A stretch of DNA of 64,000 nucleotides from Oscillibacter hominis (GCF_014334055.1 NZ_CP060490.1:1736001-1800000); one strand, 5' to 3'. Numbered from the stretch's first letter, positions 33,195 through 42,571 are shown. A program made the numbers and translations. Notes: generated by a model not told the origin, from the letters alone.

Positions 33195-34013
33195 ATGCGC
33201 GTTGCGTTGATTCAGCTGGCCGGAGGCAGCGGCGATAAAAAAGCCGATATTGCCCTGGCCTGTGAAAAAATCCGGGAGGCTTCCGCCCAGGGGGCGGACA
33301 TTGCCGTACTGCCGGAGATGTTCTGCTGCCCCTATGAAACTTCCGCCTTCCGCTCCTATGGCGAGGCGGAGGGCGGCGAGGCCCAGGCGGCCCTGTCCTC
33401 CCTCTCCAGGGAGCTGGGGCTCTATATTGTGGGCGGCTCCGTGCCGGAGTTGGAGGGGGATCGGATCTACAACACCTCTTATGTCTACGGCCGGGATGGA
33501 GTCCAGCTGGCCAGGCACCGGAAGGTCCACCTCTTCGACATCGACGTGGAGGGGGGCCAGCGGTTTATGGAGTCGGACACGTTGAGCCCCGGCAGCCAAA
33601 TCACCACCTTTGAGACGGAGTTCGGCACCATGGGGCTTTGTATCTGCTTTGATTTCCGGTTCGAGGAACTGGCCCGGCTGATGGCCCTGCGGGGCGCAAA
33701 GGTGCTGTTTGTCCCTGCGGCCTTCAACATGACCACCGGCCCGGCCCATTGGGAGCTGATGTTCCGTCAGCGCTCCGTGGACAACCAGTGCTTCACCGTG
33801 GGCGTCTCCCCTGCCCGGAACGAATCCGCCTCCTATGTGGCCTACGGCAACTCCATGGCCGTGGACCCCTGGGGCACGGTCCTCACCCGCTGCGGTGGCG
33901 AACCCTGCATCCAGTACGTGGATTTGGATTTGAGCCGCGCGGACTCCGTGCGCCGCCAGCTGCCCATCCTCTCTGCCCGTCGGACAGACCTCTACGAGAT
34001 CAAAGAAGTATGA
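33195..34013 (+). CDS. Carbon-nitrogen hydrolase (Nit2/omega-amidase type)
   Basis: A 272-residue nitrilase-superfamily amidase. The Glu-Lys-Cys catalytic set is visible: Glu in AVLPEMFCCPYE, Lys in RHRKVHLFDID and Cys in MGLCICFDFRF. The conserved PAAFNMTTGPAHWELM region also matches Nit2/omega-amidases, which hydrolyse alpha-ketoglutaramate and similar amides. The start follows AAGGAG. It overlaps the next gene by 4 bases. Confidence 0.9.
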   Translation: MRVALIQLAGGSGDKKADIALACEKIREASAQGADIAVLPEMFCCPYETSAFRSYGEAEGGEAQAALSSLSRELGLYIVGGSVPELEGDRIYNTSYVYGRDGVQLARHRKVHLFDIDVEGGQRFMESDTLSPGSQITTFETEFGTMGLCICFDFRFEELARLMALRGAKVLFVPAAFNMTTGPAHWELMFRQRSVDNQCFTVGVSPARNESASYVAYGNSMAVDPWGTVLTRCGGEPCIQYVDLDLSRADSVRRQLPILSARRTDLYEIKEV

Positions 34014-34324
34014 GCGGTGTATTTGAACAGGTCTATGCCCTTGTACGCCAAATTCCGCCGGGGAAGGTTGCCACCTACGGCCAGCTGGCCCACCTCATCG
34101 GCCGGCCCCGGGGCGCCCGGCTGGTGGGCTATGCCATGAGCGCCTGCCCTTCCAGCGCCGGTGTGCCCTGCCACCGGGTGGTGAACCGCTTCGGCGGCAC
34201 CACCGCGGCGTTCGACACGTTTGGCCCCGGCACCCAGCGGGCCCTCCTGGAAGCGGAGGGCGTGGCCTTTACGCCGGAGGGCTGCGTAGACCTCTCCCTT
34301 CATCTTTGGCAGCCCCTCTTTTAG
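34010..34324 (+). CDS. MGMT-family protein (DNA alkyltransferase-like, C-terminal domain only)
   Basis: The ATG at 34010 overlaps the amidase stop (ATGA). The 104-residue product is just the DNA-binding and active-site domain of O6-methylguanine-DNA methyltransferases: PPGKVATYGQLAHLIG, RLVGYAMS and the active-site AGVPCHRVV. The cysteine of PCHR is present, so it can be an active alkyltransferase rather than the ATL type with Trp. It lacks the N-terminal domain of full-length Ogt/Ada, as do many small clostridial members. Confidence 0.9.
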   Translation: MSGVFEQVYALVRQIPPGKVATYGQLAHLIGRPRGARLVGYAMSACPSSAGVPCHRVVNRFGGTTAAFDTFGPGTQRALLEAEGVAFTPEGCVDLSLHLWQPLF

Positions 34325-34333
34325 TAGATGCGT

Positions 34334-34383
34334 GAGAAAAGAACGGCAGCACCGGAAGATTCCAGTGCTGCCGTTCTTTTCTC
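34334..34383. terminator. Convergent terminator after the MGMT-like gene
   Basis: A 19-bp stem from GAGAAAAGAACGG to CCGTTCTTTTCTC. It is bidirectional and separates the amidase/MGMT pair from the Dabb gene on the other strand. Confidence 0.9.
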
Positions 34384-34385
34384 AG

Positions 34386-34667
34386 TCACATCTCATAGTC
34401 CACCGCCACCCGGTCTTCCCGGATGGACTTGCAGAGGCTGGAAACCGCCACATGGCGGGGGTCCTTCTTGTAGACCGCCAGGTCCTCCAGGCTCTCAAAC
34501 TCCGACACCAGCACGGCATCGTAGTTGCCCTCCCCCACATTGACGGCAACCTCGCTCTTTTTGAGCTGCGGGATCACTCCCTGCAAGCCCCTCAGCCCCT
34601 CCAGGAATTGGGCCTGCTCTGCCTGCGTCCCGGGACGGAATTTCCACATCACAATATGCCGAATCAT
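34386..34667 (-). CDS. Dabb-family (dimeric alpha/beta barrel) protein, 93 aa
   Basis: A 93-residue stress-responsive Dabb protein: MIRHIVMWKFRPGT, GLRGLQGVIPQL, NYDAVLVSEFESLEDLAVY and DPRHVAVSSL. These small dimeric barrels are mostly of unknown function. The start follows AGGAGG about 5 bases upstream. It is a lone gene between two terminators. Confidence 0.85.
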   Translation of the reverse strand: MIRHIVMWKFRPGTQAEQAQFLEGLRGLQGVIPQLKKSEVAVNVGEGNYDAVLVSEFESLEDLAVYKKDPRHVAVSSLCKSIREDRVAVDYEM

Positions 34668-34688
34668 CTTTCATCCTCCTTGTGAAAA

Positions 34689-34717
34689 AGGACGCCGCGG
34701 GAATCCCGCGGCGTCCT
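34689..34717 (-). terminator. Terminator of the aminotransferase gene
   Basis: Stem AGGACGCCGCGGGA / TCCCGCGGCGTCCT, then TTTTT on the minus strand. Confidence 0.9.
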
Positions 34718-34724
34718 GCTTTGA

Positions 34725-35918
34725 TTACTTGCGGGCGTTATATGCCTGAATGCCCAGAGCCAGCAGGTCCATGGCCCGCTCCAGGTCGGCCTGCTTGAGC
34801 ACATAGGCGATACGGATTTCATCCCTGCCCTTGCCCGGCGTGCTGTAAAAGCCCTCGCCGGGGGCGAACATCACCGTGTCCCCATGGTCCTCAAACTCCT
34901 CCAGCAGCCAGGTCTGGAAGGTCTCTGCATCGTCCACCGGCAGTTTGGCCATGATATAGAAGGCACCCTCCGGGCATTTGCACACCACGCCGGGAATGTC
35001 CGCCAGCTTGCGCATCACCGTGTCCCGGCGCAGCTTGTACTCCTCACGGACCTTGGCGAAGTAGTCCGGGCCCACAGAGTAGAGCGCGGCCGCGCCCACC
35101 TGGTCCAGCGTGGCGGAGCAAAGGCGCCCCTGGCACCACTTCATCGCCTGGGCCATCAGGTCCTTGTTGCGGGACACCAACACACCGATCCGGGCGCCGC
35201 AGGCAGAGAACCGCTTGGACACGGAGTCCACCACCACCACATTTTCCGCCGCATCGTCAAACTCCGCCAAACTGGCCAGGGGCTGGCCGGCGTAGACGAA
35301 CTCACGGTACACCTCGTCGCCGATGACAAAGAGGTTGTGGGCCTTGGCCACGTCCACGATCATGCGCATCTCGTCACGGCTGAGCACCACGCCGGTGGGG
35401 TTGCCGGGGTTCGTCACCATGATGGCCCGGGTGTGCTCATTGATGAGGGGCTCGATCTTTTCCCGGTCGGCGTAATGGTATCCCTCTTCCGCCGTGGTGG
35501 GAATGGGCCGGATGGAGGCGCCGGTCACCTTGACAAACGTATTGTAATTGGGATAGAAGGGCTCGGGGATCAGAATCTCATCCCCATCGTCCAAAATGCA
35601 GGCCAGCACCATCTCCAGCGCCTCGCTGCCGCCGGTGGTGGCCAAAATATCACCATTTTCCAGGGGAATGTTCAGTTTTCCATAGTACTCCCGCACCGCG
35701 TCGATATACTCCGGTACGCCGGGGGAGGCGGCATAGGCCAGAACAGGCTGTTCAAAGTGTTTCACAGCGTCAAAAAACGCCTTGGGCGTCTCAATGTCAG
35801 GCTGGCCGATGTTCAGATGATAGATTTTGCGGCCCTTTTTCTCCGCCGCTACCGCGTAGGGGTGAAACTTGCGCATGGGGGAGAGTCCGCATTTTAGGAT
35901 TTTGCTTGAAAACTTCAT
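34725..35918 (-). CDS. Pyridoxal-phosphate aminotransferase, class I/II
   Basis: A 397-residue fold-type I aminotransferase. The start ATG 35918 (MKFSSKILKCGLSPMRKFHP) follows AGGAGG; the upstream 17-residue extension is outside the promoter-proximal site. Signature features are HLNIGQPDIETP, the cofactor-phosphate site TTGGSEAL, VTNPGNPTGVVLSRDEM, FVIGDEVYREFVYAG and the PLP-lysine motif VDSVSKRFSACGARIG. It transfers amino groups between amino and keto acids; the exact substrate is unknown. Promoter TTGACA-16-TACAAT is at 35958-35985. Confidence 0.92.
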   Translation of the reverse strand: MKFSSKILKCGLSPMRKFHPYAVAAEKKGRKIYHLNIGQPDIETPKAFFDAVKHFEQPVLAYAASPGVPEYIDAVREYYGKLNIPLENGDILATTGGSEALEMVLACILDDGDEILIPEPFYPNYNTFVKVTGASIRPIPTTAEEGYHYADREKIEPLINEHTRAIMVTNPGNPTGVVLSRDEMRMIVDVAKAHNLFVIGDEVYREFVYAGQPLASLAEFDDAAENVVVVDSVSKRFSACGARIGVLVSRNKDLMAQAMKWCQGRLCSATLDQVGAAALYSVGPDYFAKVREEYKLRRDTVMRKLADIPGVVCKCPEGAFYIMAKLPVDDAETFQTWLLEEFEDHGDTVMFAPGEGFYSTPGKGRDEIRIAYVLKQADLERAMDLLALGIQAYNARK

Positions 35919-35957
35919 GGAAAAACCTCCTAATCTATTCTGCTTGCCACCTTTTTC

Positions 35958-35985
35958 ATTGTAACACACTCTTTTCCCTTGTCAA
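35958..35985 (-). promoter_or_regulatory. Promoter of the aminotransferase gene
   Basis: Minus strand: TTGACA (35980-35985), 16-bp spacer, TACAAT (35958-35963). Confidence 0.85.
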
Positions 35986-36047
35986 CTGAATTTGGCTTTA
36001 TGTAGACTAAATTCCACCTCAAATGACAAGTGCTGGATGAGAGGCCA

Positions 36048-36085
36048 AACGGGCGCGCCCCGGGAAAGGGCACGCCCGTTTTTTT
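36048..36085. terminator. Hairpin after the FtsK/SpoIIIE gene
   Basis: Stem AAACGGGCGCGCCC / GGGCACGCCCGTTT (one mismatch) overlaps the end of the gene. The longer T-run is on the plus strand. Confidence 0.6.
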
Positions 36086-38555
36086 AGTCTTCTTCTTCCC
36101 CGCACTCCGGCAGTTCGCCGCTGGAACGCATCTGCATCTCCTGCCACTGGTCCTTGGTAATCAGCAGCTGCCGGGGCTTGGAGCCTTCGAACGGCCCCAC
36201 GATTCCCCGCTCCTCCATTTGGTCCACCAGCCGGGCGGCCCGGGAATAACCTAACTTCAGCCGGCGCTGGAGCATGGAGACTGAAGCCTGTCCCGTTTCC
36301 AGCACCACGTCCACAGCGGCTGGCAGCAGCTCGTCGCCCTCCTCCTCGCCTCCGGCGGAACCCTGGGCGGAGGCGGAGCCTTTGCCGCCCTTCTCCCGCT
36401 CCTGCATGGATTCCTCGATCTTGCGGATCACGTCCTGGTCGTAGTCGGCGTCGCCGCTCTGCTTGACAAACTCCACCACCTGCTCGATCTCCTCCGGGGA
36501 GATGAAGCAGCCCTGGATGCGCTGGGGCTTTCCTGCGCCCAGGGGCGCATAGAGCATGTCGCCCCGGCCCACCAGCTTCTCCGCGCCCTGGGTGTCCAGG
36601 ATGATCCGGGACTCCAGGGAGGACGCCACGGCAAAGGCGATCCGGGAGGGGATGTTGGCCTTCATCAATCCGGTGATCACGTCGGCGGAGGGCCGCTGGG
36701 TGGCGATGACCAGGTGCATTCCGGCGGCGCGGCCCATCTGGGCCACCCGGCAGATGGATTCCTCCACCTCCTTGGCCGCCACCAGCATCAAGTCGGCCAG
36801 CTCATCGATCACCACCACCACCGTGGGCAGGGTGTGCAGGTCCTCGCTCTTCCTGGCCAGGGCATTGTAGCCGGCCAAGTCCTTGATGCCATTCTCTGAA
36901 AAGAGCTTATAGCGCTTCATCATCTCGAACACCGCCCACTGCAGCGCTCCGGCAGCCTTTTTGGGGTCCGTCACCACCGGGATCAGCAGGTGGGGGATGC
37001 CGTTGTAGGGTGCCAGCTCCACCATCTTGGGATCCACCATGATGAAGCGGACCTCGTCGGGCGTGGACTTATAGAGCAGGCTCACGATCAGGGAGTTAGT
37101 GCACACGGACTTGCCGGAGCCCGTGGTGCCGGCGATCAGGACGTGGGGCAGCTTGGCGATGTTGCCCACAATGTTGTTGCCGCCGATGTCCTTGCCCACC
37201 GCAAAGGCCACGTTGGACTTGTGTCCCACAAACTCCGCCGACTCGATCACGTCCCGGATGAGCACGCTGGACACCTGCTTGTTGGGCACTTCGATGCCCA
37301 CCACGGAAATCTTGTCCGGGATGGGGGCGATGCGGACGCCGCTGGCCCCCAGGGCCAGGGCAATGTCATCGGCCAGGCCGGTGAGCTTGGAGAGCTTGAC
37401 ACCCTGGTCCAAAACGAACTCATACCGGGTCACAGACGGGCCGTGCACCACATCCCCGGCCTTTGCCACCACGCCGAAGCTGCTGAGCGTCTCCGCCAGG
37501 CGGCGGGAGTTGTTGCGCAGCTCGGCGCCCACCTCCGTGAAGTTCTCCTCGTGGTTTTGATGCAGCAGCGTGATGGGCGGGTATTGGTAGTCGCTCTTCT
37601 CCTCCGCCATCTGGCTGGCAATCTCCTGAGAGACCTCCTGGGTGGCGGCGGCCACCTCCTCCGAGGTCAGTTTCTTGCTCTCCGCCTTGGGCGGCGGGGC
37701 TGCGGGCTCCGGTGCCGGCTCCGCCGCCGCTCCCAGGTCCGCCGGTTCCGGAAGCGGCGGAGCAGGCTGCTTCATCGGCGGCTCCGGAGACAGCCCCTCG
37801 TCCTTTTGCAGCACCTGGTCCGGGGTCTTGATCTGATCGCTCTTGTGGCGGAAAAAGCCGGAGAAGGATGAGGGCTTTTTCTCCTGCTCTTCATCCAGGG
37901 GGATGTCGATGCTGGGCCGCCCGATCCGCCTGGGACGCTCCTCTCCGGCCGGGCGGGGCGGCAGTTCCTCCTCCAGTTCATATTCGAGGCGCTGACGGCT
38001 GCGGGCCTTTTCAATGACCGCCCCAACGCTCAGATGGAACGCGGCCAGAAGCAGCAGCACAAGCACCACCAGGAATAAAACAATGGAGACGATTTTGCTG
38101 AACGCGGTGATGGAAAGCACCGCCAGCATGCCGGAGACGGCTCCGCCGCTCTTGAGCGCGATGCCGGAACTCCACAGCCCCTTCAAAAGCCCGGAGGCGG
38201 AGAGCTGATAGGCGGTGCGGCAAAAGAACATGTGGCCCAGCGCACCGGCCGCCAGCGGCAGTAGCAGCGTGCAGGCGGTGCGCAGCCGCACCGGGCGGCC
38301 GCGGTGGCTCAGCAGCACCACTCCGGCCAGCCCCAGCGCAGGCGCGGCCAGATAATAGCCGTAGCCAAAGAGGCCCCGGATCAGCTTTGCCATCCAGTCA
38401 AGCACAATGGCCTGCACGTTGAAGTAACTGACCAGCACGCACAGGCACAGCAGCAGGCAGACGCCTCCTCCCACCTCCCGGCGGATGGGGCGCTTTTCCG
38501 GCTGCTTTTTCCTTTTGGATGAATTGGATTTGGTTTTCTTTGCGGGTGTTGCCAC
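36084..38555 (-). CDS. DNA translocase FtsK/SpoIIIE
   Basis: An 823-residue translocase. Residues about 25-190 have four membrane segments. A long Pro/Ala/Glu linker (about 200-320) follows, then the motor. Walker A is IAGTTGSGKSVCTNSLI; Walker B is VVVVIDELADLMLVA. The C-terminal gamma winged helix is ISMLQRRLKLGYSRAARLVD-like, here with SVSMLQRRLKLGYSRAARL (about residues 745-810), which reads KOPS/SRS DNA sequences. It pumps chromosomal DNA during division or forespore filling. The start is GTG 38555 behind GGGGGGA. It follows UppP on the same strand by 48 bp. Confidence 0.93.
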   Translation of the reverse strand: MATPAKKTKSNSSKRKKQPEKRPIRREVGGGVCLLLCLCVLVSYFNVQAIVLDWMAKLIRGLFGYGYYLAAPALGLAGVVLLSHRGRPVRLRTACTLLLPLAAGALGHMFFCRTAYQLSASGLLKGLWSSGIALKSGGAVSGMLAVLSITAFSKIVSIVLFLVVLVLLLLAAFHLSVGAVIEKARSRQRLEYELEEELPPRPAGEERPRRIGRPSIDIPLDEEQEKKPSSFSGFFRHKSDQIKTPDQVLQKDEGLSPEPPMKQPAPPLPEPADLGAAAEPAPEPAAPPPKAESKKLTSEEVAAATQEVSQEIASQMAEEKSDYQYPPITLLHQNHEENFTEVGAELRNNSRRLAETLSSFGVVAKAGDVVHGPSVTRYEFVLDQGVKLSKLTGLADDIALALGASGVRIAPIPDKISVVGIEVPNKQVSSVLIRDVIESAEFVGHKSNVAFAVGKDIGGNNIVGNIAKLPHVLIAGTTGSGKSVCTNSLIVSLLYKSTPDEVRFIMVDPKMVELAPYNGIPHLLIPVVTDPKKAAGALQWAVFEMMKRYKLFSENGIKDLAGYNALARKSEDLHTLPTVVVVIDELADLMLVAAKEVEESICRVAQMGRAAGMHLVIATQRPSADVITGLMKANIPSRIAFAVASSLESRIILDTQGAEKLVGRGDMLYAPLGAGKPQRIQGCFISPEEIEQVVEFVKQSGDADYDQDVIRKIEESMQEREKGGKGSASAQGSAGGEEEGDELLPAAVDVVLETGQASVSMLQRRLKLGYSRAARLVDQMEERGIVGPFEGSKPRQLLITKDQWQEMQMRSSGELPECGEEED

Positions 38556-38603
38556 TGGATCGTCCCCCCTGTGTATAATTGAAGCGGCGCGTGCGCCTAT
38601 GGA

Positions 38604-39437
38604 TCAGTGCAGAATGGTCAGCAGCAGGGTAATCGCGCCTGCCGCCCAGCAGTAATATGCAAAAAATCCGAACCGGCCCTTGTCCGCGATCATGCGGATC
38701 AGCCGGATGCAGAGATATCCCGAAACCGCGGCAGCTGCAATGCCCACCAGATAGACCGGAACCTGGCTCCAGTCGATCCCCGCCTGCACTGCGTCCGCCA
38801 TATCCAGGATATTGGCACCCAATACGGCGGGAATGGAAAGCAGGAAGGAAAAGCGGACGGCAAACCGCCGGTCAAAGCCCAAAAAGGTGCCGGTGCAGAT
38901 GGTCATTCCGGAGCGGGAAATTCCGGGGCAGGTGGCAATGGCCTGGCCAACGCCCACCAGGACGGCGTCTAACATGGTGGCGGTCTTCTCTGTCTTGCGT
39001 CCCTTCTTCACTCGGTCGCTCAAAAAGAGCAGCACGCCGGTGACCAGAAGGGCGCAGCCGATGAACGCCGTGTTGTAATAAAGCCCCTCCACCAGGTCTT
39101 TGATGGGCAGAATGGCAAACAGCGGCAGCGTGCCCACAACGATCAGCAGAATCATCCGCCGGGCAGGCGGCGTGTGGGGCGTGGTGCGGTGGTGGATCAG
39201 ATCCCCAATGGCGGAGAAAAACTCCCGCACCATATCCACAATGTCACTCCAATACGCCACAAACACCGCTGCCAGGGTGCCCAGATGCAGCAGCACGTCA
39301 AAAAACACATGTTCCTCGCCCACTGCCTGGATGCCCAAAAGATTCTGGGCAATGGACAGGTGGCCGGAACTGGAGATGGGAAGGAACTCTGCAATTCCCT
39401 GGATCAGCCCCAACAAAAACGATGAAAACAGTGACAA
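38604..39437 (-). CDS. uppP: Undecaprenyl-diphosphatase UppP (BacA)
   Basis: A 277-residue membrane enzyme that recycles undecaprenyl pyrophosphate for peptidoglycan and can give bacitracin resistance. Motifs: LIQGIAEFLPISSSGHLSI (Glu and SGH at the active site) and CPGISRSGMTICTG (PGxSRSG). The start is taken at TTG 39437 (MSLFSSFLLG) because GGAG lies 9 bases upstream, while a TTG at 39446 abuts the ribosome site. It shares an orientation and a short gap with the FtsK/SpoIIIE gene, so the two may be co-transcribed. Confidence 0.92.
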   Translation of the reverse strand: MSLFSSFLLGLIQGIAEFLPISSSGHLSIAQNLLGIQAVGEEHVFFDVLLHLGTLAAVFVAYWSDIVDMVREFFSAIGDLIHHRTTPHTPPARRMILLIVVGTLPLFAILPIKDLVEGLYYNTAFIGCALLVTGVLLFLSDRVKKGRKTEKTATMLDAVLVGVGQAIATCPGISRSGMTICTGTFLGFDRRFAVRFSFLLSIPAVLGANILDMADAVQAGIDWSQVPVYLVGIAAAAVSGYLCIRLIRMIADKGRFGFFAYYCWAAGAITLLLTILH

Positions 39438-39559
39438 TGCACTCAACTCCTACTTTTTTCATGTAGATTTCAGTATATCATGCCCCGGCCGCGAATTCCA
39501 GTGGTATTTGAGATTCACCGCGCGGCATGGGCCGTCCCTTTTTGACGTCCAGCGTGAAA

Positions 39560-39586
39560 GGCGCTGCGGCCGATGGCCGCAGCGCC
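39560..39586 (-). terminator. Terminator after the DUF6282 hydrolase gene
   Basis: Stem GGCGCTGCGGCC / GGCCGCAGCGCC with a 3-base loop, then TTT on the minus strand, just past the stop at 39595. Confidence 0.7.
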
Positions 39587-39594
39587 CCTGATTC

Positions 39595-40485
39595 TCAAAT
39601 CAACCCAAGAAGCCGGGCCGGATTCTCCGCCGCCATGGTGCGCAGCGCATCCTCCCCAATGCCCTCTTTGCTCATCAGTTCACAGAAGAGATGCATCCCC
39701 TCCCCGGAGGACATGCGGCTCTTTTGGCCAAGATCGGAGGACATCACCGTATGCTCCGCGCCGACGCCCCGGATATAGGCGGCCACGTCCGCCGGCGTCA
39801 GGTGGTCGATGGGCATTAGGGCATAGCTCTGCTCCGCATAGACGCCGCCCAACGCCACCAGCTGCCGGATTTCCTCCACAGTCAGCCGGGTGGTCTCATA
39901 GGCCGGATGGGTCAGGATGACCTTCCGGACACCCAGGCTCTTAGCCAGGGGAACCAGGTGGAACACCTCCTCTTTTGAAAGATGCCCGGTGGCCAGGATG
40001 AGGTCATTGTCCGCAATGATCCTCAGAATCTCCCTCAGGGCCTCCTGTACGCCCCGCTCCATCACGGAGATCGGCGGGACCTTTTCCACCGGCGTGCCGG
40101 AGACAATCCCTCCCGTCCACTCCGGCGGCACGTCGTAGGCCTCGCCGTCGGAGCGCCGGATCGCGAGATGAGCGGCCGCGTGGACCGTGGGCATCCACAC
40201 GACTTTCAACAGCTCCTGCCCATTGGCCCGCATCCCCAGCGAGCCCCGCAGTGCAAAGGGATTCAGCCCGCCCACATAGTGGTTCAGCACCACCGAGCCC
40301 CACACCGTTTCCAGGCCCCGGCTTCGCGCCATCTGGACAAAGGGCACGGTGGAGAAGTAATGGCTCTTCAGCACCGCGCCGGCCATGCCGCTTGCGTTGA
40401 GGTCTTCCCCGGCCTGGATGGCATCAAATTTTCTTGGGATGGCCTCCGGGCCTATGTGGAAGTGCAGATCAATGCAGCCGTTCAT
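39595..40485 (-). CDS. DUF6282-family metal-dependent hydrolase
   Basis: A 296-residue amidohydrolase-like protein. The N-terminal metal motif is CIDLHFHIGPE (HxH), and further ligands are in LATGHLSKEEV, VILTHPAYE and VMSSDLGQ. This is the DUF6282 pattern (recognised from memory; function of the family unclear). The start overlaps the stop of the sodium symporter gene (TGATG), so it is made together with the transporter. A substrate taken up by that transporter is the natural guess. Confidence 0.82.
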   Translation of the reverse strand: MNGCIDLHFHIGPEAIPRKFDAIQAGEDLNASGMAGAVLKSHYFSTVPFVQMARSRGLETVWGSVVLNHYVGGLNPFALRGSLGMRANGQELLKVVWMPTVHAAAHLAIRRSDGEAYDVPPEWTGGIVSGTPVEKVPPISVMERGVQEALREILRIIADNDLILATGHLSKEEVFHLVPLAKSLGVRKVILTHPAYETTRLTVEEIRQLVALGGVYAEQSYALMPIDHLTPADVAAYIRGVGAEHTVMSSDLGQKSRMSSGEGMHLFCELMSKEGIGEDALRTMAAENPARLLGLI

Positions 40486-41975
40486 CAGACAGGTTCCTTT
40501 TCATCGTATTTCCGGTTGACTTCCTCCAAATAGCCGTGGAACTTCCGGATTGAAGCGTCCGAGGGCTTCGTCGTGCAGCTGCTCACCACAAAGAACACGA
40601 TCAGGTTGCACACCAGCCCCCAAAAACCGCTGGAGAGCCCCAGAGGCGTGCGGATGGCCGGGACATATTGGGTGAGCGCCACTACGCTTACGCCCACAAC
40701 CAGTCCGCTGAGCGCGCCCTGCCGGGAGGCGCCCTTCCAGTACAGCGCGCCGATGAGGGAGGGCAGGACCTGGAGGCAGCCACCCAGGGCAATGGTCACG
40801 ATGGTGGTAATCAGGGCGCTTGTAAACTGGCTGAGCAGCAGCGCCGCCGCGCTGATGACCACGATGAAGGCCTTGCCCGCAAACAGCGCCTGCTTGTCAC
40901 TGACCTCAGGCTTCATCCCCTTATAGAGGTCGATGGTGAAGATGGAGGAGGCCGAGTGGAGCTGGGAATCGGTAGAGGACATGGTGGCGGCCAGCGCGCC
41001 GGCCATCACCAGGCCCACCAGGACAGGGGACGCATACTGGGTGAGCATCATGGGGACCACCTGGTCCGCCCGCTCCAGGTTGGGCATGCAGACCACGCCG
41101 GAAAATGCGATCATCATAATGGGGACGTAGAAGAAGATGAGGTAGATCGGCGTGGTGACGGAGAGCCACTTCAGCGTCTTCGGGTTCTTGACCGCAAAGA
41201 ACCGCTGGAAGGACGGAGGATAGATGGAGATGCCGAACAGGGAGATGAACGAGGTCATATAGGTTGGCCAGTATTCCATGGGCACCATGACCTTCTCCGG
41301 GAACTGGGTTGCCATGGTCTGCATCAGCCCTCCCCAGCTGAGTGTGCCGCTGGTCCGGATCAAAATGACGCCGCCCGCAATCCAGACCATGACGATCATC
41401 AAAACGCCCTGGATCGTGTCCGTCCACGCAACCGCCTTGAATCCGCCCAACAGGATGTAGCTGATGATCACCGCATAGAGAATCACGCAGCCCACCAGAT
41501 AGGAGACGCGGCCCTCCGTGATGGTCTCAAAAATGATGCCGCCCGCCGCGATCTGGGACTGGAGGTAGGGGATCAGGAAAACCAGGCTCACAACCGCCAC
41601 CAGATAACGCAGGGCCTTGCTTTCATAGTAGTCTCCAACCAGCTCTCCCTGGGTCATGTAGTTGTACTTCTGCCCCAGATACCAGGTGGGCCGGCCAATG
41701 ATGTAAATCATCAGCGGGCTGACCACACAGGAGGTAAAGGTGGCAAAGAACTTAATACCGCCGGAGTACATCTGCCCGGCCGCCCCGATGAAGGCAAAGC
41801 TGCTGTGGAACGTGGCCACATAGGTGAAAAAGGCCACAAAGGCGCCTAACGAGCGGTTGCCCACAAAATAGTCCTGGAGCGTATTCTGGCCCTTTGTCCG
41901 GGTAAACACGCCCACACAGATGACCAGGGCACAGTACAGCGCCACAATCAGTAAAATAATCTGCCAATTTTCCAT
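40485..41975 (-). CDS. Sodium:solute symporter (SSS family)
   Basis: A 496-residue symporter with about 13 membrane segments. SSS features are YFVGNRSLGAFVAFFTYVAT, YILLGGFKAVAWTDTIQGVL and TMSSTDSQLHSASSIFTIDL, which includes the Na+-site serines. Related carriers move pantothenate, proline or sialic acid. The start follows GAGGAGG. It is preceded by a 69-residue membrane partner gene and followed by a hydrolase gene that shares one base of its stop; the three are an operon. Confidence 0.92.
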   Translation of the reverse strand: MENWQIILLIVALYCALVICVGVFTRTKGQNTLQDYFVGNRSLGAFVAFFTYVATFHSSFAFIGAAGQMYSGGIKFFATFTSCVVSPLMIYIIGRPTWYLGQKYNYMTQGELVGDYYESKALRYLVAVVSLVFLIPYLQSQIAAGGIIFETITEGRVSYLVGCVILYAVIISYILLGGFKAVAWTDTIQGVLMIVMVWIAGGVILIRTSGTLSWGGLMQTMATQFPEKVMVPMEYWPTYMTSFISLFGISIYPPSFQRFFAVKNPKTLKWLSVTTPIYLIFFYVPIMMIAFSGVVCMPNLERADQVVPMMLTQYASPVLVGLVMAGALAATMSSTDSQLHSASSIFTIDLYKGMKPEVSDKQALFAGKAFIVVISAAALLLSQFTSALITTIVTIALGGCLQVLPSLIGALYWKGASRQGALSGLVVGVSVVALTQYVPAIRTPLGLSSGFWGLVCNLIVFFVVSSCTTKPSDASIRKFHGYLEEVNRKYDEKEPV

Positions 41976-41987
41976 AGTAATCCCTCC

Positions 41988-42197
41988 TCAGTCCCGCATC
42001 ACTTTCCAGGCCAGCAGCACGCCCGCCAAGATCAGCAGGGAATACGCCGCCCAAAAATAGAACACACTGAAGGGAAACCCCAGGATAAACGGGGTCAGCT
42101 TGTTGGAGGCCCACGCCCCAATGGGGTAATTCACCATGGCAAAGGCCAGGAGCCAGATTAGAATGTAGATCCACCGGCAGGTCCGCTTTGACTTCAT
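41988..42197 (-). CDS. Small two-helix membrane protein, YhdT-like symporter partner (69 aa)
   Basis: A 69-residue protein with two hydrophobic helices (IYILIWLLAFAMVNYPIGAW and SVFYFWAAYSLLILAGVLLA). The gene order small protein then SSS symporter matches the yhdT-panF pair of E. coli, so it may be an accessory subunit (inference). The start follows AGAGGAGG. It has its own promoter and leads the three-gene operon. Confidence 0.75.
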   Translation of the reverse strand: MKSKRTCRWIYILIWLLAFAMVNYPIGAWASNKLTPFILGFPFSVFYFWAAYSLLILAGVLLAWKVMRD

Positions 42198-42260
42198 TTA
42201 GATTCCTCCTCTTTCATTTTGCAGCGGTCTCTTTTAACCGCTACCACACTAACACGCTAA

Positions 42261-42289
42261 ATCATACAAGTTTTTTACGTAAAATGCAA
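42261..42289 (-). promoter_or_regulatory. Promoter of the SSS symporter operon
   Basis: Minus strand: TTGCAT (42284-42289), 17-bp spacer, TATGAT (42261-42266). The 10-mer AATCATACAA in it recurs 77 bp away (42338-42347). The 42290-42571 stretch shows no gene and only weak hairpins. Confidence 0.7.
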
Positions 42290-42571
42290 TGCACCATCTC
42301 ACAAAAAATAGCGGATACAGGTTCCATTTCCTATAAAATCATACAAATCAGCAGTACTGAACCTCCTGTGGCTATGGGAGCCAGGGCCGAAACCTTTCAA
42401 AAACTCCCAGGTTGGATAGACGCACGCCCGCTATTCACGCGTGAGGAACCCCGCCCTCCTTCGATCCGTTACTCATAAAACGCCCTGACCCGTTCATAGT
42501 CATCCCGTTTTCGTGGAACCTCCGGAGTCTCCCCTGCGCATCTCTGGGGAACGGACTGAAACATACAGGGA

